DNA of 64,000 bases from Pseudomonas sp. NCCP-436 (GTDB lineage: Bacteria > Pseudomonadota > Gammaproteobacteria > Pseudomonadales > Pseudomonadaceae): positions 1 through 64,000 of the forward strand of contig NZ_BPLZ01000014.1 of the NCBI RefSeq assembly GCF_019656335.1, written 5' to 3'. The notes beneath the pieces were generated by a model that saw nothing but the letters and a program-made list of their open reading frames with translations, was not told the origin of the DNA and searched no databases. Positions 33,233-44,200 of the stretch are shown piece after piece; within the stretch, counting starts at the first letter, position 1; each line of letters begins with the position of its first letter. A program made the position numbers and the translations under genes.

Positions 33233-35839
33233 ATGGGCAAATCGCTGGTCATCGTGGAATCCCCGGCCAAGGCCAAGACCATCAACAAGTACCTGGGCAG
33301 CCAGTACGTGGTGAAGTCGAGCATCGGCCATATCCGTGACCTGCCTACCAGTGGTTCGGCCAGTGTCGGCAAGGAACCGGCCAAGCGTGGCAAGGCTGCC
33401 GCCGAGGCGCCTGCACTGTCGCCGAAGGAAAAGGCCAAGCGTCAGTTGTTCGCCCGCATGGGCGTCGATCCCGAGCACGGCTGGAAGGCCAAGTACGAGA
33501 TCCTGCCCGGCAAGGAAAAGGTGATCGAAGAATTGCGTCGGCTGGCCAAGGATGCCGACACCATCTATCTCGCAACCGACTTGGACCGTGAGGGGGAAGC
33601 CATTGCCTGGCATCTACGTGAGTCTATCGGTGGTGATGACAGTCGCTACAAGCGCGTAGTGTTCAACGAGATCACCAAGAAGGCGATTCAGGAGGCTTTC
33701 GCCAATCCGGGCGAACTGGACATCAACCGGGTCAATGCGCAGCAGGCCCGACGCTTCCTCGACCGTGTGGTGGGCTACATGGTTTCGCCGTTGCTGTGGT
33801 CGAAGATCGCCCGCGGCCTGTCGGCCGGTCGCGTGCAGTCGGTAGCAGTAAAACTGGTGGTCGAGCGAGAGAAGGAAATCCGTGCCTTTGTACCGCAGGA
33901 ATACTGGGAGGTGCATGCCGACCTCGGCACTGCGAAGAACGCCAGGGTGCGCTTCGAGGTGGTGCGCGAAGGCGGTGCTGCCTTCAAGCCGGTCAATGAA
34001 GCACAGGCCATGGCCGCGCTGGAGAGGCTCAAGGCTTCCAGCTACAGCGTGGTCAAGCGCGAGGACCGTCCGACCAGCAGCAAGCCCTCGGCTCCCTTCA
34101 TCACCTCCACCCTGCAGCAGGCGGCGAGCAACCGTCTGGGCTTCGGCGTGAAGAAGACCATGATGATGGCCCAGCGTCTCTATGAGGCGGGCTATATCAC
34201 CTATATGCGTACCGACTCGACCAACCTGTCGGCCGATGCCATCGACATGGTGCGCGGCTTTATCGACGACGAGTTCGGCAAGAAATACCTGCCGGCCAAG
34301 CCGAATGTCTATTCGAGCAAGGAAGGCGCCCAGGAGGCGCACGAGGCGATCCGGCCGTCCGACGTCAACCTGCGGCCGAACCAGTTGTCGGGTATGGAGC
34401 GCGATGCCGAGCGACTGTACGACCTGATCTGGCGTCAGTTCGTGGCCTGCCAGATGCCGCCGGCCGAATACCTGTCTACCAGCGTCACCGTGGCCGCCGG
34501 CGACTTCGAGCTGCGTGCCAAGGGCCGTATCCTCAAGTTCGACGGCTATACCCGCGTACTGCCGCAGCAAAGCAAGCCGGGCGAGGATGATGTGCTGCCT
34601 GACATGAGTGAGGGCGAGGCTCTCAAACTGCTGCAGCTCGACCCCAGCCAGCATTTCACCAAGCCGCCGGCGCGTTACTCCGAGGCCAGTCTGGTCAAGG
34701 AGCTGGAAAAGCGTGGCATCGGCCGTCCGTCCACCTATGCGGCGATCATTTCCACCATTCAGGAGCGCGGCTATGTGACGGTACACAACCGCCGTTTCTA
34801 TGCCGAGAAGATGGGCGACATCGTCACCGAGCGTCTCGACGAGAGTTTCGCCAACCTGATGGACTACAGCTTTACTGCCACTATGGAAGAACATCTTGAC
34901 GATGTGGCTCAGGGTGAGCGCGAATGGAAGCACCTGCTTGACGAGTTCTACGCAGACTTCCGCAAGAAACTGGAAGCCGCCGAGGCGGGTGAGGGTGGTA
35001 TGCGCGCCAACCAGCCGACGCCGACTGATATTCCCTGTCGCGAGTGCGGTCGTCCGATGATGATTCGGACTGCGTCCACCGGGGTCTTTCTCGGTTGCTC
35101 AGGCTACAGTCTGCCGCCCAAGGAGCGCTGCAAGTCGACTATCAACCTGGTGCCTGGCGACGAGATTGCCGCGGACGACGAGGGCGAGTCGGAGTCGCTG
35201 GTACTGCTGGGCAAGCACCGCTGTCCAATCTGTTCGACGGCCATGGATGCCTACCTGCTGGACGAGACCCGCAAGTTGCACATCTGTGGCAACAACCCGG
35301 ACTGTCACGGTTACGAGATCGAGCAGGGGCAGTACCGCATCAAGGGTTACGAAGGGCCGAGCCTGGAGTGCGACAAGTGTGGCAGCCAGATGCAGCTCAA
35401 GACCGGGCGCTTCGGCAAGTTTTTCGGCTGTACCAACAGCAGTTGCAAGAACACTCGCAAATTGCTGAAGAATGGCGAAGCGGCGCCGCCGAAGATGGAT
35501 CCGGTGAAGATGCCGGAACTGAAGTGCGAGAAGGTCGACGATACCTATGTGTTGCGTGACGGCGCCTCTGGTCTGTTCCTTGCTGCCAGTGGTTTTCCGA
35601 AGAACCGTGAAACCCGCGCGCCGCTGGTGCAGGAGCTGTTGCCGCATCGCCACGAGATCGATCCTAAGTACCACTTCCTGCTGGACGCGCCGGTGCTCGA
35701 CCCGGAGGGACGTCCGACAGTAATTCGCTATAGCCGCAAGACCAAGGAACAGTACGTGCAGTCCGAAGTTGACGGCAAGCCAACCGGTTGGCGCGCGTTC
35801 TACGATGGCGGCAAGTGGAAGGTGGAAGACAAGCGCTGA
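33233..35839 (+). CDS. topA: DNA topoisomerase I
   Basis: 868 residues. An N-terminal Toprim domain ([36 protein letters not shown]) is followed by the type IA core with the active-site Tyr in [12 protein letters not shown]. At the C-terminus are three zinc-ribbon repeats, two of them Cys4 (CRECGRP..., CPICSTAM..., CDKCGSQM...CTNSSC), and a final basic domain. It relaxes negative supercoils. The length is normal. Confidence 0.96.
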   Translation: MGKSLVIVESPAKAKTINKYLGSQYVVKSSIGHIRDLPTSGSASVGKEPAKRGKAAAEAPALSPKEKAKRQLFARMGVDPEHGWKAKYEILPGKEKVIEELRRLAKDADTIYLATDLDREGEAIAWHLRESIGGDDSRYKRVVFNEITKKAIQEAFANPGELDINRVNAQQARRFLDRVVGYMVSPLLWSKIARGLSAGRVQSVAVKLVVEREKEIRAFVPQEYWEVHADLGTAKNARVRFEVVREGGAAFKPVNEAQAMAALERLKASSYSVVKREDRPTSSKPSAPFITSTLQQAASNRLGFGVKKTMMMAQRLYEAGYITYMRTDSTNLSADAIDMVRGFIDDEFGKKYLPAKPNVYSSKEGAQEAHEAIRPSDVNLRPNQLSGMERDAERLYDLIWRQFVACQMPPAEYLSTSVTVAAGDFELRAKGRILKFDGYTRVLPQQSKPGEDDVLPDMSEGEALKLLQLDPSQHFTKPPARYSEASLVKELEKRGIGRPSTYAAIISTIQERGYVTVHNRRFYAEKMGDIVTERLDESFANLMDYSFTATMEEHLDDVAQGEREWKHLLDEFYADFRKKLEAAEAGEGGMRANQPTPTDIPCRECGRPMMIRTASTGVFLGCSGYSLPPKERCKSTINLVPGDEIAADDEGESESLVLLGKHRCPICSTAMDAYLLDETRKLHICGNNPDCHGYEIEQGQYRIKGYEGPSLECDKCGSQMQLKTGRFGKFFGCTNSSCKNTRKLLKNGEAAPPKMDPVKMPELKCEKVDDTYVLRDGASGLFLAASGFPKNRETRAPLVQELLPHRHEIDPKYHFLLDAPVLDPEGRPTVIRYSRKTKEQYVQSEVDGKPTGWRAFYDGGKWKVEDKR

Positions 35840-35847
35840 AAAATTCT

Positions 35848-35876
35848 GGCACAGTTCGGGCTTCCCCGGCTGTGCC
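35848..35876 (+). terminator. Stem-loop after topA
   Basis: GGCACAG (35848-35854) and CTGTGCC (35870-35876), with an inner CGGG/CCCG pair. There is no clear T-run, so it is a weak terminator at best. Confidence 0.4.
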
Positions 35877-35955
35877 CCCTTGTTGCGGCAGCAGGCTTGT
35901 GCGCACTGGCTGCCTGTGGCGCGGGTATGAAGCATCAGCAGTGGAGAGCGCCAGC

Positions 35956-36474
35956 ATGGCCAACGAACGCTATACCCGGACCAATCAGAAAATATTCTTT
36001 GCCGGCATTGCCCTCGACAACTGGCGTCGGGCAGCTGTTTCCCATGCGTTCAATACTGCGGCGTTGGTTCAGGCCGAGCGCGAGGCGGCACTGTTTCATC
36101 TCTATGGCGGACTTTTGGGGTTGTGCCATGAGATTGCCGGTTACTACCGCATGGCCGATGCGGCTCCGGAGCGTGTTGAGGACTTTGTCCAGCCGATCGT
36201 ACTCGAGCGCTCGCCCTGTCCGGAGCTGGCCGAGCTGCTGGAGTTGACACAGCATCGCGAGACCTGGCTGGCGCAACTGCTGGCAGCCTATGCCGCCTTG
36301 TTTCAGCCGCCACGTGAGATGCCTAAGAGCCAGGTCGATCCGGCCATGCCTCTGATCACTGCGGTAGGTATCGGTAACGAACGGACGGAGCCGGATCTCG
36401 ACGAGCTGGATGCCTGGCGTCTGCAACTGAAGGCGTTGGTACTGCACTTCCGTGAAGGTCTGAGCGAGTGTTGA
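35956..36474 (+). CDS. Conserved hypothetical protein (DUF6586-like)
   Basis: 172 residues from ATG 35956. Helical, with ERYTRTNQKIFFAGIALDNW at the start and HLYGGLLGLCHEIAGYY in the middle. It is conserved beside topA in Pseudomonas (PA3010 by context). I recognise no enzymatic motif. Confidence 0.8.
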   Translation: MANERYTRTNQKIFFAGIALDNWRRAAVSHAFNTAALVQAEREAALFHLYGGLLGLCHEIAGYYRMADAAPERVEDFVQPIVLERSPCPELAELLELTQHRETWLAQLLAAYAALFQPPREMPKSQVDPAMPLITAVGIGNERTEPDLDELDAWRLQLKALVLHFREGLSEC

Positions 36475-36554
36475 GTGTACTTATCTGGACGGGTGGCTGG
36501 GGATGATGTTGTCCAGCTGCTATAATGGCGCGTTTTCTCATCGAGACAGACCTC

Positions 36555-36791
36555 ATGCCCACATCCTTTCTGGAAATCGTCGAACTGCCCGATGGGCGCA
36601 TTGCGCTGCGTCGCGCAGAAGATGAGGAGGCGCTGGTGACGCTGGACTTTTCCGCTGATGCCAAGGAGTTCCTGCAGGGGCAGCATGTGGAGGTGGCCAA
36701 GGCCATGCTCAATGTCGGCGTGCAAATGGCTGGGCGTATGGCCGAGGGTGATTTCAGCACAGAGGACGAAGGGCCACGCGTGCTGCACTGA
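36555..36791 (+). CDS. Small conserved hypothetical protein
   Basis: 78 residues from ATG 36555 (MPTSFLEIVELPDGRIALRR). Acidic, with a beta-hairpin-like start and one helix (EVAKAMLNVGVQMAGRM). Conserved next to sulA-lexA in Pseudomonas (PA3009 by context). Unknown function. Confidence 0.78.
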   Translation: MPTSFLEIVELPDGRIALRRAEDEEALVTLDFSADAKEFLQGQHVEVAKAMLNVGVQMAGRMAEGDFSTEDEGPRVLH

Positions 36792-36814
36792 TGGTGGTGT
36801 TACAGTCCTGTCTA

Positions 36815-36845
36815 CGGGCTCCTGCGGGAGCCCGTTTCATTTTCC
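36815..36845 (+). terminator. Terminator after the small hypothetical gene
   Basis: CGGGCTCC-tgc-GGGAGCCCG followed by TTTCATTTT. I see no further feature in the rest of the gap up to 37046. Confidence 0.75.
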
Positions 36846-37046
36846 GTCGATACCGCTTGCCCGAACTCGGGTGGCGTTCACATCCCGCCTGCTAGGAACT
36901 TCGCCTTCGGAGTGAGCGGGGCGGGGTATGAGCGCTGTTGCGATTTACTGCGGAGTTGGTAGTGCGTGTCTGGCTCGATTTGTCGTGGTGACACATCTGT
37001 ACCGATTTTTACGAAGCTTATCGCTTCGCGAGCAAGGCGGATAAGC

Positions 37047-37517
37047 TCAGCCCAGGCTGATATTGAGGCTTTGAGCCTGACCGTCCCGGGCTGCCCGGGC
37101 CAGGCGAAGACGGCTGCTTCCGGGCATCGGGTGGAGCCAGCTGATTACCGTGTGGCTGCGGCCGAGTCGGAGGGCTTCTTCCGCCAGTTCCAGCGGACTC
37201 TGACCTCGGCGTGGATGCAGAAGCAGGATGCGTTCGCGGTTGAGTCCGGCGTCGCGCAGCCAGGCTTGGGTCAGGCTGGCTGGCGGTGCTACCAGGGTCA
37301 GCCAGCGGGCGTCCTGATTCTGGCTTAGTTCGCGGAGGATCGGGGCCAGCAGGTGCAGGCAGTGGCCGGTGGCGCCACGCAGAACCAGCTCGCTGAAACC
37401 TTGTTCGTCAAATGCGTCGACGTGGCTCTGCTTATCCAGTAGCTCTTGTGAAGCCGTTGCGGCGAGAAAGGCATCGAACAAGGGGAGTTGGGGGCGTTCG
37501 AACGACTGCAGCTGCAT
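37047..37517 (-). CDS. sulA: SulA-like cell-division inhibitor / SOS protein
   Basis: 156 residues from ATG 37517 (GCAGGAGG upstream). WLTLVAPPASLTQAWLRDAG, then RILLLHPRRGQSPLELAEEA and HTVISWLHPMP match the RecA/SulA-like fold of SulA. It follows lexA by 19 bases and is read from the same SOS promoter. SulA blocks FtsZ polymerisation during DNA damage. Confidence 0.87.
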   Translation of the reverse strand: MQLQSFERPQLPLFDAFLAATASQELLDKQSHVDAFDEQGFSELVLRGATGHCLHLLAPILRELSQNQDARWLTLVAPPASLTQAWLRDAGLNRERILLLHPRRGQSPLELAEEALRLGRSHTVISWLHPMPGSSRLRLARAARDGQAQSLNISLG

Positions 37518-37536
37518 ACAAGCCTCCTGCGGGGGG

Positions 37537-38151
37537 TTATCGGCGGATGACGCCAACGCTGAGACCTTCGATCACCAAATCCTGGTGCTCGAGATCCACT
37601 TCTATTGGAGAGAACTCCGGGTTTTCAGCCAGCAGCCAGACCTTGTTGCCCTCGCGTTTGAAGCGCTTGACCGTCACCTCGTCATCGATGCGGGCAACGA
37701 CGATCTGGCCGTTGCGGGCCTCTCGGGTGGTATGCACGGCCAGCAGATCGCCGTCGAGGATGCCGATGTCCTTCATGCTCATGCCGCGTACGCGTAGGAG
37801 ATAGTCGGCCCTGGGATGAAAGAAGGTCGGATTGATCTGGCAGGATTCCTCGATATGCTGCTGTGCAAGGATGGGTTCACCAGCAGCAACGCGGCCTATC
37901 ACCGGCAGACCCTGCTCCTCCTCGGTAGGTCCCGGTTCAAAGCCTGGAATGCGGATGCCGCGCGATGCGCCGGGCGTCATTTCGATGGCGCCCTTGCGGG
38001 CCAGAGCGCGCAGGTGCTCTTCGGCGGCATTGGGGGACTTGAAGCCGAGCTCCTGGGCAATTTCGGCCCGGGTGGGCGGATAGCCGTTGTCCTCCAGGCA
38101 ACGCTTGATGAATGCGAGGATCTCGGCTTGGCGGGGCGTCAGTTTCAGCAT
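37537..38151 (-). CDS. lexA: SOS repressor LexA
   Basis: 204 residues. An N-terminal winged helix ([33 protein letters not shown]) is followed by the S24 protease-like domain. The Ala90-Gly91 cleavage site is in GRVAAGEP, the catalytic Ser125 in VRGMSMKD and Lys162 in DEVTVKRF. RecA filaments trigger self-cleavage. Two LexA boxes lie at its own promoter, and another box lies over the integron integrase promoter. Confidence 0.97.
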   Translation of the reverse strand: MLKLTPRQAEILAFIKRCLEDNGYPPTRAEIAQELGFKSPNAAEEHLRALARKGAIEMTPGASRGIRIPGFEPGPTEEEQGLPVIGRVAAGEPILAQQHIEESCQINPTFFHPRADYLLRVRGMSMKDIGILDGDLLAVHTTREARNGQIVVARIDDEVTVKRFKREGNKVWLLAENPEFSPIEVDLEHQDLVIEGLSVGVIRR

Positions 38152-38159
38152 GGCGTGCT

Positions 38160-38175
38160 CTGTTTTTTTATACAG
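38160..38175 (-). promoter_or_regulatory. LexA box 1 of lexA-sulA
   Basis: CTGTTTTTTTATACAG, a CTG-N10-CAG site nine bases before the lexA start codon. Confidence 0.9.
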
Positions 38176-38178
38176 GTG

Positions 38179-38194
38179 CTGGGATTATATACAG
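38179..38194 (-). promoter_or_regulatory. LexA box 2 of lexA-sulA
   Basis: CTGGGATTATATACAG, three bases from box 1. Tandem boxes at lexA are usual and tune autoregulation. Confidence 0.87.
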
Positions 38195-38318
38195 TCATCT
38201 GTCATTGGCAATGATCTATTTCATGAGGGGGTGAGTGCCCTGTGTGGTCAGGGAAGATGATCGGACGTCCCCCCTGTTGTAAGCTGTGAGCGGCTGGCCA
38301 AAAGGCGGCCGCTGCGAC

Positions 38319-38350
38319 TTGACAATTCGATGGTGTGAAACGTATGTTTC
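38319..38350 (+). promoter_or_regulatory. psrA promoter with PsrA operator
   Basis: TTGACA (38319-38324) is a perfect -35. A perfect palindrome GAAAC-gtat-GTTTC (38337-38350) overlaps the expected -10 at about 38342-38347. GAAAC-N4-GTTTC is the known PsrA binding motif, so this is autorepression. Confidence 0.88.
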
Positions 38351-38377
38351 AAACGAGTGTTTGTCAGGTGATCAGTT

Positions 38378-39085
38378 ATGGCCCAGTCGGAAACCGTTGA
38401 GCGCATTCTCGATGCTGCAGAGCAGTTGTTTGCGGAGAAAGGTTTCGCCGAAACCTCATTGCGGCTGATCACCAGCAAGGCCGGGGTTAACCTGGCTGCT
38501 GTCAACTATCACTTTGGCTCGAAGAAGGCGCTCATTCAGGCAGTATTCTCGCGTTTTCTCGGGCCTTTCTGCGCTAGTTTGGAGAAGGAGCTCGACCGCC
38601 GTCAGGCCAAGGCCGAAGCTCAGGCCTCGCTGGAGGAGTTGCTCGAGCTGCTGGTAGAGCAGGCACTGGCAGTCAAACCGCGCAGCGGCAATGACCTGTC
38701 GATTTTCATGCGTCTGCTCGGGCTTGCTTTCAGCCAGAGTCAGGGGCACCTGCGCAAGTATCTCGAAGAGGTATACGGCAAGGTTTTTCGTCGCTATATG
38801 CTGCTGGTGCATGATGCCGCGCCGCGCATTCCGCCGTTGGAGCTTTTCTGGCGCGTGCACTTCATGCTCGGCGCAGCGGCCTTCAGTATGTCCGGGATCA
38901 AGGCGCTGCGGGCCATGGCTGAGAATGACTTCGGGGTGAATACCTCAATTGAACAGGTGATGCGAATGATGGTGCCTTTCCTCGCCGCTGGCATGCGTGC
39001 CGAGTCCGGGGTGGTCGATCCTGCGCTGGCTGATGCTCAGCTCAGGTCGCGCAGTAAATCTGCCGGAGCCTCTGGCAAGGCCTGA
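38378..39085 (+). CDS. psrA: TetR-family fatty-acid-responsive regulator PsrA
   Basis: 235 residues. The TetR HTH is at about 5-50 (TVERILDAAEQLFAEKGFAE, GVNLAAVNYHFGSKKALIQA). The helical ligand domain includes MRLLGLAFSQSQGHLRKYL. In P. aeruginosa PsrA activates rpoS and represses fadBA, and is released by long-chain fatty acids. Both its own operator (38337) and fadBA (29231) are in this window. Confidence 0.94.
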   Translation: MAQSETVERILDAAEQLFAEKGFAETSLRLITSKAGVNLAAVNYHFGSKKALIQAVFSRFLGPFCASLEKELDRRQAKAEAQASLEELLELLVEQALAVKPRSGNDLSIFMRLLGLAFSQSQGHLRKYLEEVYGKVFRRYMLLVHDAAPRIPPLELFWRVHFMLGAAAFSMSGIKALRAMAENDFGVNTSIEQVMRMMVPFLAAGMRAESGVVDPALADAQLRSRSKSAGASGKA

Positions 39086-39140
39086 CACATCCACCAGGCG
39101 GCAGTGGGCTTGTCGTCGGGCATCGGCTAAGCTAGGCGCC

Positions 39141-39653
39141 ATGCCGGATCTTGACCTGTTGCATATATCCATTGCCGATCAGATGCTCTACGCCTTTCGT
39201 GAAGGGCGGTTGCTCCTGCGTCTGCCGGTGTCCACTGCACTTAACGGCGTCGGTGAACTCAATGGCAGTGGTTGCACGCCGCGCGGCCTGCATCAGGTAC
39301 GTGCGCGTATCGGTGCGGGCTTGCCCTTGGGGGCAGTGCTGCGTGGAAGACGCTGGACGGGTGAGGTTTGGTCGCCCGACCTGCACGACCGGTTTCCAGG
39401 TCGGGATTGGATCCTGACTCGCATTCTCTGGTTGAGCGGCCTGGAGCCTGGGCGCAATCGGCTCGGTTCGGTCGACACCTTTCGTCGTTACATTTATCTG
39501 CACGGTACGCCGGATACTGAACCGATGGGGCAGCCGCTGTCCCATGGCTGTGTCCGCCTGCGCAATACCGATATGCTGACCCTGTTCGAGCGTGTCCCGG
39601 CCTATTGCAGGGTGCGCATCGACGAGGCGCCCTGCCCGCAGTGGGCTGCCTGA
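39141..39653 (+). CDS. L,D-transpeptidase (YkuD domain)
   Basis: 170 residues from ATG 39141. The catalytic motif is complete: IYLHGTPDTEPMGQPLSHGC followed by VRLRN. It begins directly with LDLLHISIADQMLYAF and has no signal peptide. It is thus a short form that, as annotated, would stay in the cytoplasm; this resembles the cytoplasmic L,D-carboxypeptidase-like members acting on recycled muropeptides. It sits directly before nagZ, a muropeptide-recycling gene. Confidence 0.85.
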   Translation: MPDLDLLHISIADQMLYAFREGRLLLRLPVSTALNGVGELNGSGCTPRGLHQVRARIGAGLPLGAVLRGRRWTGEVWSPDLHDRFPGRDWILTRILWLSGLEPGRNRLGSVDTFRRYIYLHGTPDTEPMGQPLSHGCVRLRNTDMLTLFERVPAYCRVRIDEAPCPQWAA

Positions 39654-39674
39654 CCTTTCGAAGGATACCCCCAA

Positions 39675-40676
39675 ATGCAAGGCTCTCTGATGATGGATGT
39701 CGGCGGTACCTGGCTTACTGCCGAGGATCGCCACCTGTTGCGTCAGCCCGAAGTGGGCGGCTTGATCATTTTTGCCCGCAACATTGAATCGCCGCGCCAG
39801 GTGCGTGAATTGTGCCAGTCGATACGTGCGTTGCGTCCGGATCTGCTTCTGGCAGTGGATCAGGAGGGTGGGCGGGTACAGCGCCTGCGCCAGGATTTTC
39901 TGCGACTGCCGGCAATGCGTGAGTTGGCGGCCTGTGACGATGCAGAACTTCTGGCTGAGCATTGTGGCTGGCTGATGGCTACCGAGGTACTGGCCGTTGG
40001 CCTGGATTTGAGTTTCGCCCCTGTGCTGGATCTCGATCACCAGCGCAGTGCAGTGGTTGGTAGTCGCGCCTTCGAGGGTAATCCACAGCGGGCGGCGGTG
40101 CTGGCAGGTGCCTTCATCCGCGGCATGCATCAGGCCGGAATGGCCGCGACGGGTAAGCATTTTCCTGGCCACGGCTGGGCTGAGGCCGATTCGCATGTGG
40201 CAATCCCGCGCGACGAGCGCAGCCTGGAGGAAATCCGTGCCTGTGACCTGCAGCCGTTCCGCCTGCTGGCGAGTGAGCTGGATGCGGTAATGCCGGCACA
40301 TGTCATTTATCCGCAGGTGGACGAACAACCGGCCGGCTTTTCACGGCGCTGGTTGCAGGACATTCTGCGGGGTGAGCTGGGTTTCGATGGGGTGATCTTC
40401 AGTGACGACCTGTCCATGGCCGGGGCTCATGTGGCCGGTGATGCCGGTCAGCGTATCGAGGCTGCGTTGGGGGCAGGCTGCGATATGGGATTGGTGTGCA
40501 ATGACCGGGCTGCTGCCGAGCAAGCACTGATTACCCTGCAGCGGCTGAAGGTGAAGGCGCCGGAGAGACTGCTGTGCATGCGTGGGCGCGGTCATGCCTG
40601 TACCAACTACCGTGAGGTGGCGCGTTGGCAGCAGGCGGTCGCTGCATTGCGTGGCGCCGGGCTGCTGGATCGATAG
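39675..40676 (+). CDS. nagZ: Beta-N-acetylhexosaminidase NagZ
   Basis: 333 residues with AAGGA before the ATG. GH3 family: LLAVDQEGGRVQRLRQDF, then ATGKHFPGHGWAEADSH (general acid/base His and Asp) and the nucleophile Asp in VIFSDDLSMAGA. It removes N-acetylglucosamine from 1,6-anhydro-muropeptides in the cytoplasm. In Pseudomonas its products induce ampC. Confidence 0.95.
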   Translation: MQGSLMMDVGGTWLTAEDRHLLRQPEVGGLIIFARNIESPRQVRELCQSIRALRPDLLLAVDQEGGRVQRLRQDFLRLPAMRELAACDDAELLAEHCGWLMATEVLAVGLDLSFAPVLDLDHQRSAVVGSRAFEGNPQRAAVLAGAFIRGMHQAGMAATGKHFPGHGWAEADSHVAIPRDERSLEEIRACDLQPFRLLASELDAVMPAHVIYPQVDEQPAGFSRRWLQDILRGELGFDGVIFSDDLSMAGAHVAGDAGQRIEAALGAGCDMGLVCNDRAAAEQALITLQRLKVKAPERLLCMRGRGHACTNYREVARWQQAVAALRGAGLLDR

Positions 40677-40727
40677 GGCTGCGTTACGGCGCGAGAGCCG
40701 CAAAATGCGGCCCCGTAGATTTCCGTC

Positions 40728-41249
40728 TCAAAGTGGTGAGAGGCGAATCAATGCGCCGAGGCTGCCGCGGTCGAGGTAGGTCAGGACATTGTCCTTCAGC
40801 CGTTGGGTGAGTTGCAGGTACTCGCTGGCTTCAAGCAGGCCGTCATTGCTGAAGTGGTTGATCCACAACTCCATCTCCAGGGCAGTGAAGCGATCCTCAG
40901 TCAGTTTTATCAGGCCTTCGACCGGGTGATGGCCGAAATGCGCTTCGCCGCTGCTCACCGCCACGCTGCTGGGGGCGTTGCCGACGCTTTGGCTCCAGGC
41001 CTTGTGCAGTAGCAACTGGTAGCCGTTTTCCGGGGTCAAGCGGGCTGCTTCGGCATTCAGGCTGGTGGATCGTTCGCTGGCGCCGATGGGCAGGGCGTTT
41101 CCAGCCCAGTCGTCGGGGGACGGGCGGGGAGTGATGATCGGTTCGCCGGCCTGGCGAAATACCAGCAATTCCACTTGGTACAGGCGTTCGGCGAAAGCAT
41201 TCGGTGCGAGCAGAAAGAGCAGTAGGGCGGTCAGATGCAGGGCGCGCAT
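40728..41249 (-). CDS. CsiV-family exported protein
   Basis: 173 residues with a signal peptide (LTALLLFLLAPNAFA) and RLYQVELLVFRQ at the mature start, the CsiV-type signature. LWINHFSNDGLLEASEYLQL and similar stretches follow. Some CsiV proteins bind peptidoglycan and assist a transglycosylase. Located directly downstream of mfd. Confidence 0.82.
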   Translation of the reverse strand: MRALHLTALLLFLLAPNAFAERLYQVELLVFRQAGEPIITPRPSPDDWAGNALPIGASERSTSLNAEAARLTPENGYQLLLHKAWSQSVGNAPSSVAVSSGEAHFGHHPVEGLIKLTEDRFTALEMELWINHFSNDGLLEASEYLQLTQRLKDNVLTYLDRGSLGALIRLSPL

Positions 41250-41260
41250 ATGGCAGTCCT

Positions 41261-44200
41261 TCAGGTTGTGGGCGCGAGGCGTTCGAATAGTGCTTCAAGG
41301 GTATTGAAGCGTTCTTCGCTGCGTTCCATTGGCAGTTGAAGCTTGAATACGGTGGCACCTTCGAACTTGTAACGTTTGGGCTGAGCCTGAATCAGTTTGA
41401 TCAGGGTCAAGGGATCTACGCAGGTTTCCGCGGCAAATTCGATACGGCCGCCCTGAGGGCCGGCGTCGACCTTGGTGATGCCGAGCCTGTCGGCCTGCAG
41501 CTTGAGCAGGGTCAGGCGTATCAGGTTCTTGGTCGGCTCCGGCAGTAGGCCGAAGCGGTCGATCATCTCCACCTGCAGCTCCTTCAGTTCTTCCTCGTTG
41601 GCTGCATTGGCGATGCGCTTGTAGAGGATCAGGCGGCTGTGCACGTCCGGCAGGTAGTCCTCGGGAATTAGCGCCGGCACCCGCAGGTTGATCTCGGGGC
41701 CACCGCCCAGCGGTTGGTCGAGGTTGGGCTGCTCGCCCTTCTGGATGGCCTTGACCGCCCGTTCGAGCATTTCCATGTAAAGCGTGAAGCCGACGGCCTG
41801 GATCTGGCCGCTCTGGCCGTCGCCGAGCAGTTCGCCGGCACCGCGGATTTCCAGGTCGTGGGTAGCCAGGACGAAGCCGGCGCCCAGATCCTGGGCATTG
41901 GCGATGGCTTCCAGGCGCTTTTCCGCGTCAGGGGTCATCTGCTTGCGTGGCGGCGTGAGCAGGTAGGCGTAGGCCTGGTGGTGACTGCGGCCGACCCGGC
42001 CGCGCAACTGATGCAGTTGGGCCAGGCCGAACTTGTCGGCGCGTTCGATGATGATGGTGTTGGCGCTCGGTACATCGATGCCGGTTTCGATGATGGTGGA
42101 GGCCACCAGCACGTTGAAGCGCTTGTGGTAGAAGTCGCTCATTACCTGTTCCAGCTCGCGTTCGCGCATTTGCCCGTGGCCGATGCCGATGCGTGCCTCC
42201 GGAACCAGCTCGGCCAGCTCGGCGGCGCACTTTTCGATGGTCTTCACATCGTTGTGCAGGTAGTAGACCTGGCCGCCGCGCAGCAGCTCGCGCAGCAGGG
42301 CCTCCTTGATGGTCGGCTTGTTGGCCTCCATGACGAATGTGCGTACCGACAGTCGGCGCGCCGGTGGCGTGGCGATGATTGACAGGTCGCGCATGCCGGC
42401 CACGGCCATGTTCAACGTTCTGGGAATCGGCGTAGCTGTCAGTGTGAGGATGTCCACCTCGCTGCGCAGCGCCTTGAGCTGCTCTTTCTGACGCACGCCG
42501 AAGCGGTGTTCCTCGTCGATGATCACCAGCCCCAGGTTGTGAAACTTGACGTCGTCCTGCAGCAGCTTGTGGGTGCCGATGACGATGTCCACCTTGCCTT
42601 CGGCCAACTGCTGTATCGCGCCTTCGACTTCCCTGGCGCTCTTGAAGCGGCTCATTACCTCGACCTTTACCGGCCAGTCGGCGAAGCGGTCGCGGAAGCT
42701 GTTGTAGTGCTGTTGGGCGAGCAGGGTGGTGGGCACCAGAACCGCCACCTGCTTGCCGCTGTGGACAGCGATGAAGGCCGCGCGCATGGCCACCTCGGTC
42801 TTGCCGAAACCTACATCACCGCAGACCAGGCGATCCATGGGTTTGCCCGACAGCATGTCGGCGCGTACCGCGTCGATGGCCGCCTGCTGATCCGGGGTCT
42901 CCTCGAAGGGGAAACCGGCACTGAAGGTGGCGTAGTCGGCGGCCGGGTCGCGGAAGGCGAAGCCTTCCCGGGCCGCGCGGCGTGCGTAGATGTCGAGCAG
43001 CTCGGCAGCGACGTCGCGCACCTGTTCGGCGGCCTTGCGCTTGGCCTTTTGCCAAGCCTCCGAACCCAGTCGGTGCAGTGGTGCCAGGGCATCGTCGCTG
43101 CCCGTGTAGCGGGCGATCAGGTGCAGGCTGGCAACGGGTACGTAGAGCTTGGCTTCGTCGGCGTACTGCAGGGCAAGAAACTCGGTCGCCTGGCCGTCGA
43201 ACTCCATGGTGACCAGGCCGAGATAGCGGCCGACGCCATGGTCGATGTGTACTACCGGTGCGCCTTCGCGCAGTTCGGTAAGGTTCTTGATGACATTGTC
43301 GCCGCCGTCGCGCGATTTCTCGCGGCGTCGACGCTGCATGACGCGCTGGCCGAACAGCGGGCTTTCCGCGATCAGAGCCAGTTCCTCAAGCAGCAGGCCT
43401 TCATCCAGCGGCGCGATGCAGATGCACAGACGCTCGGCGCTGGCCACGAAAGCCGGCCAGCCGTCCACCTCCCGGGGCTTGAGCTTGAGTCGGGCGAGCA
43501 GCTCCAGCAGCACTTCGCGGCGACCGGCCGATTCCGCGCAGAACAGTACACGCCCGCTGTGCTGCTCAAGGAAACGGCGCAGTGCCGCCATTGGTTCGCC
43601 GGCCTTAGCCTGGATCGCCAGATCCGGCAGTGGACGGGCCTCGAAGCGCGCTTGGCCGACGCCTGGCTCGATATCCTGCGGGTTGACTACTACCCGTGGC
43701 CAGTCCTTCAGGCGGGCGAAGCAATCCTCCACCGGTAGGAAAATTTCCGCAGGTGGCAGGATCGGTCGCTCCGGATCCACTCGGCGATCTTCGTAGCGAC
43801 TGCGTGCATCCTGCCAGAACTGCTCGGCGGCCTTCTCGATGCCGGCCAGGGAAAACACCTGGGTATTGCCCGGCAGGTAGTCGAACAGTGTGTCGGTCTG
43901 CTCGAAGAACAGCGGCAGGTAGTATTCGATGCCCGCAGGGGTGATGCCGCTGGTCAGATCCTGATAAATCGGGCAGCGGCGGAAGTCGACGTCGAAGCGC
44001 TCGCGGAAGCGGTTGCGGAAGTTGCTGACGGCCTTCTTCTCCAGAGGGAACTCGCGGGCCGGCAGCAGGCGGATCGACTCCACTTTGTCTACAGAACGCT
44101 GGGTCTCCGGGTCGAAGGTGCGCAGAGTTTCGATCTCGTCGTCGAACAGGTCGATACGGTAGGGCGTGTCGCTGCCCATGGGAAACAGATCGATCAGGGC

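Noticed and set aside
42506..43738. 410-residue plus-strand frame inside mfd
   Set aside because: Antisense to a full-length mfd with all helicase motifs.
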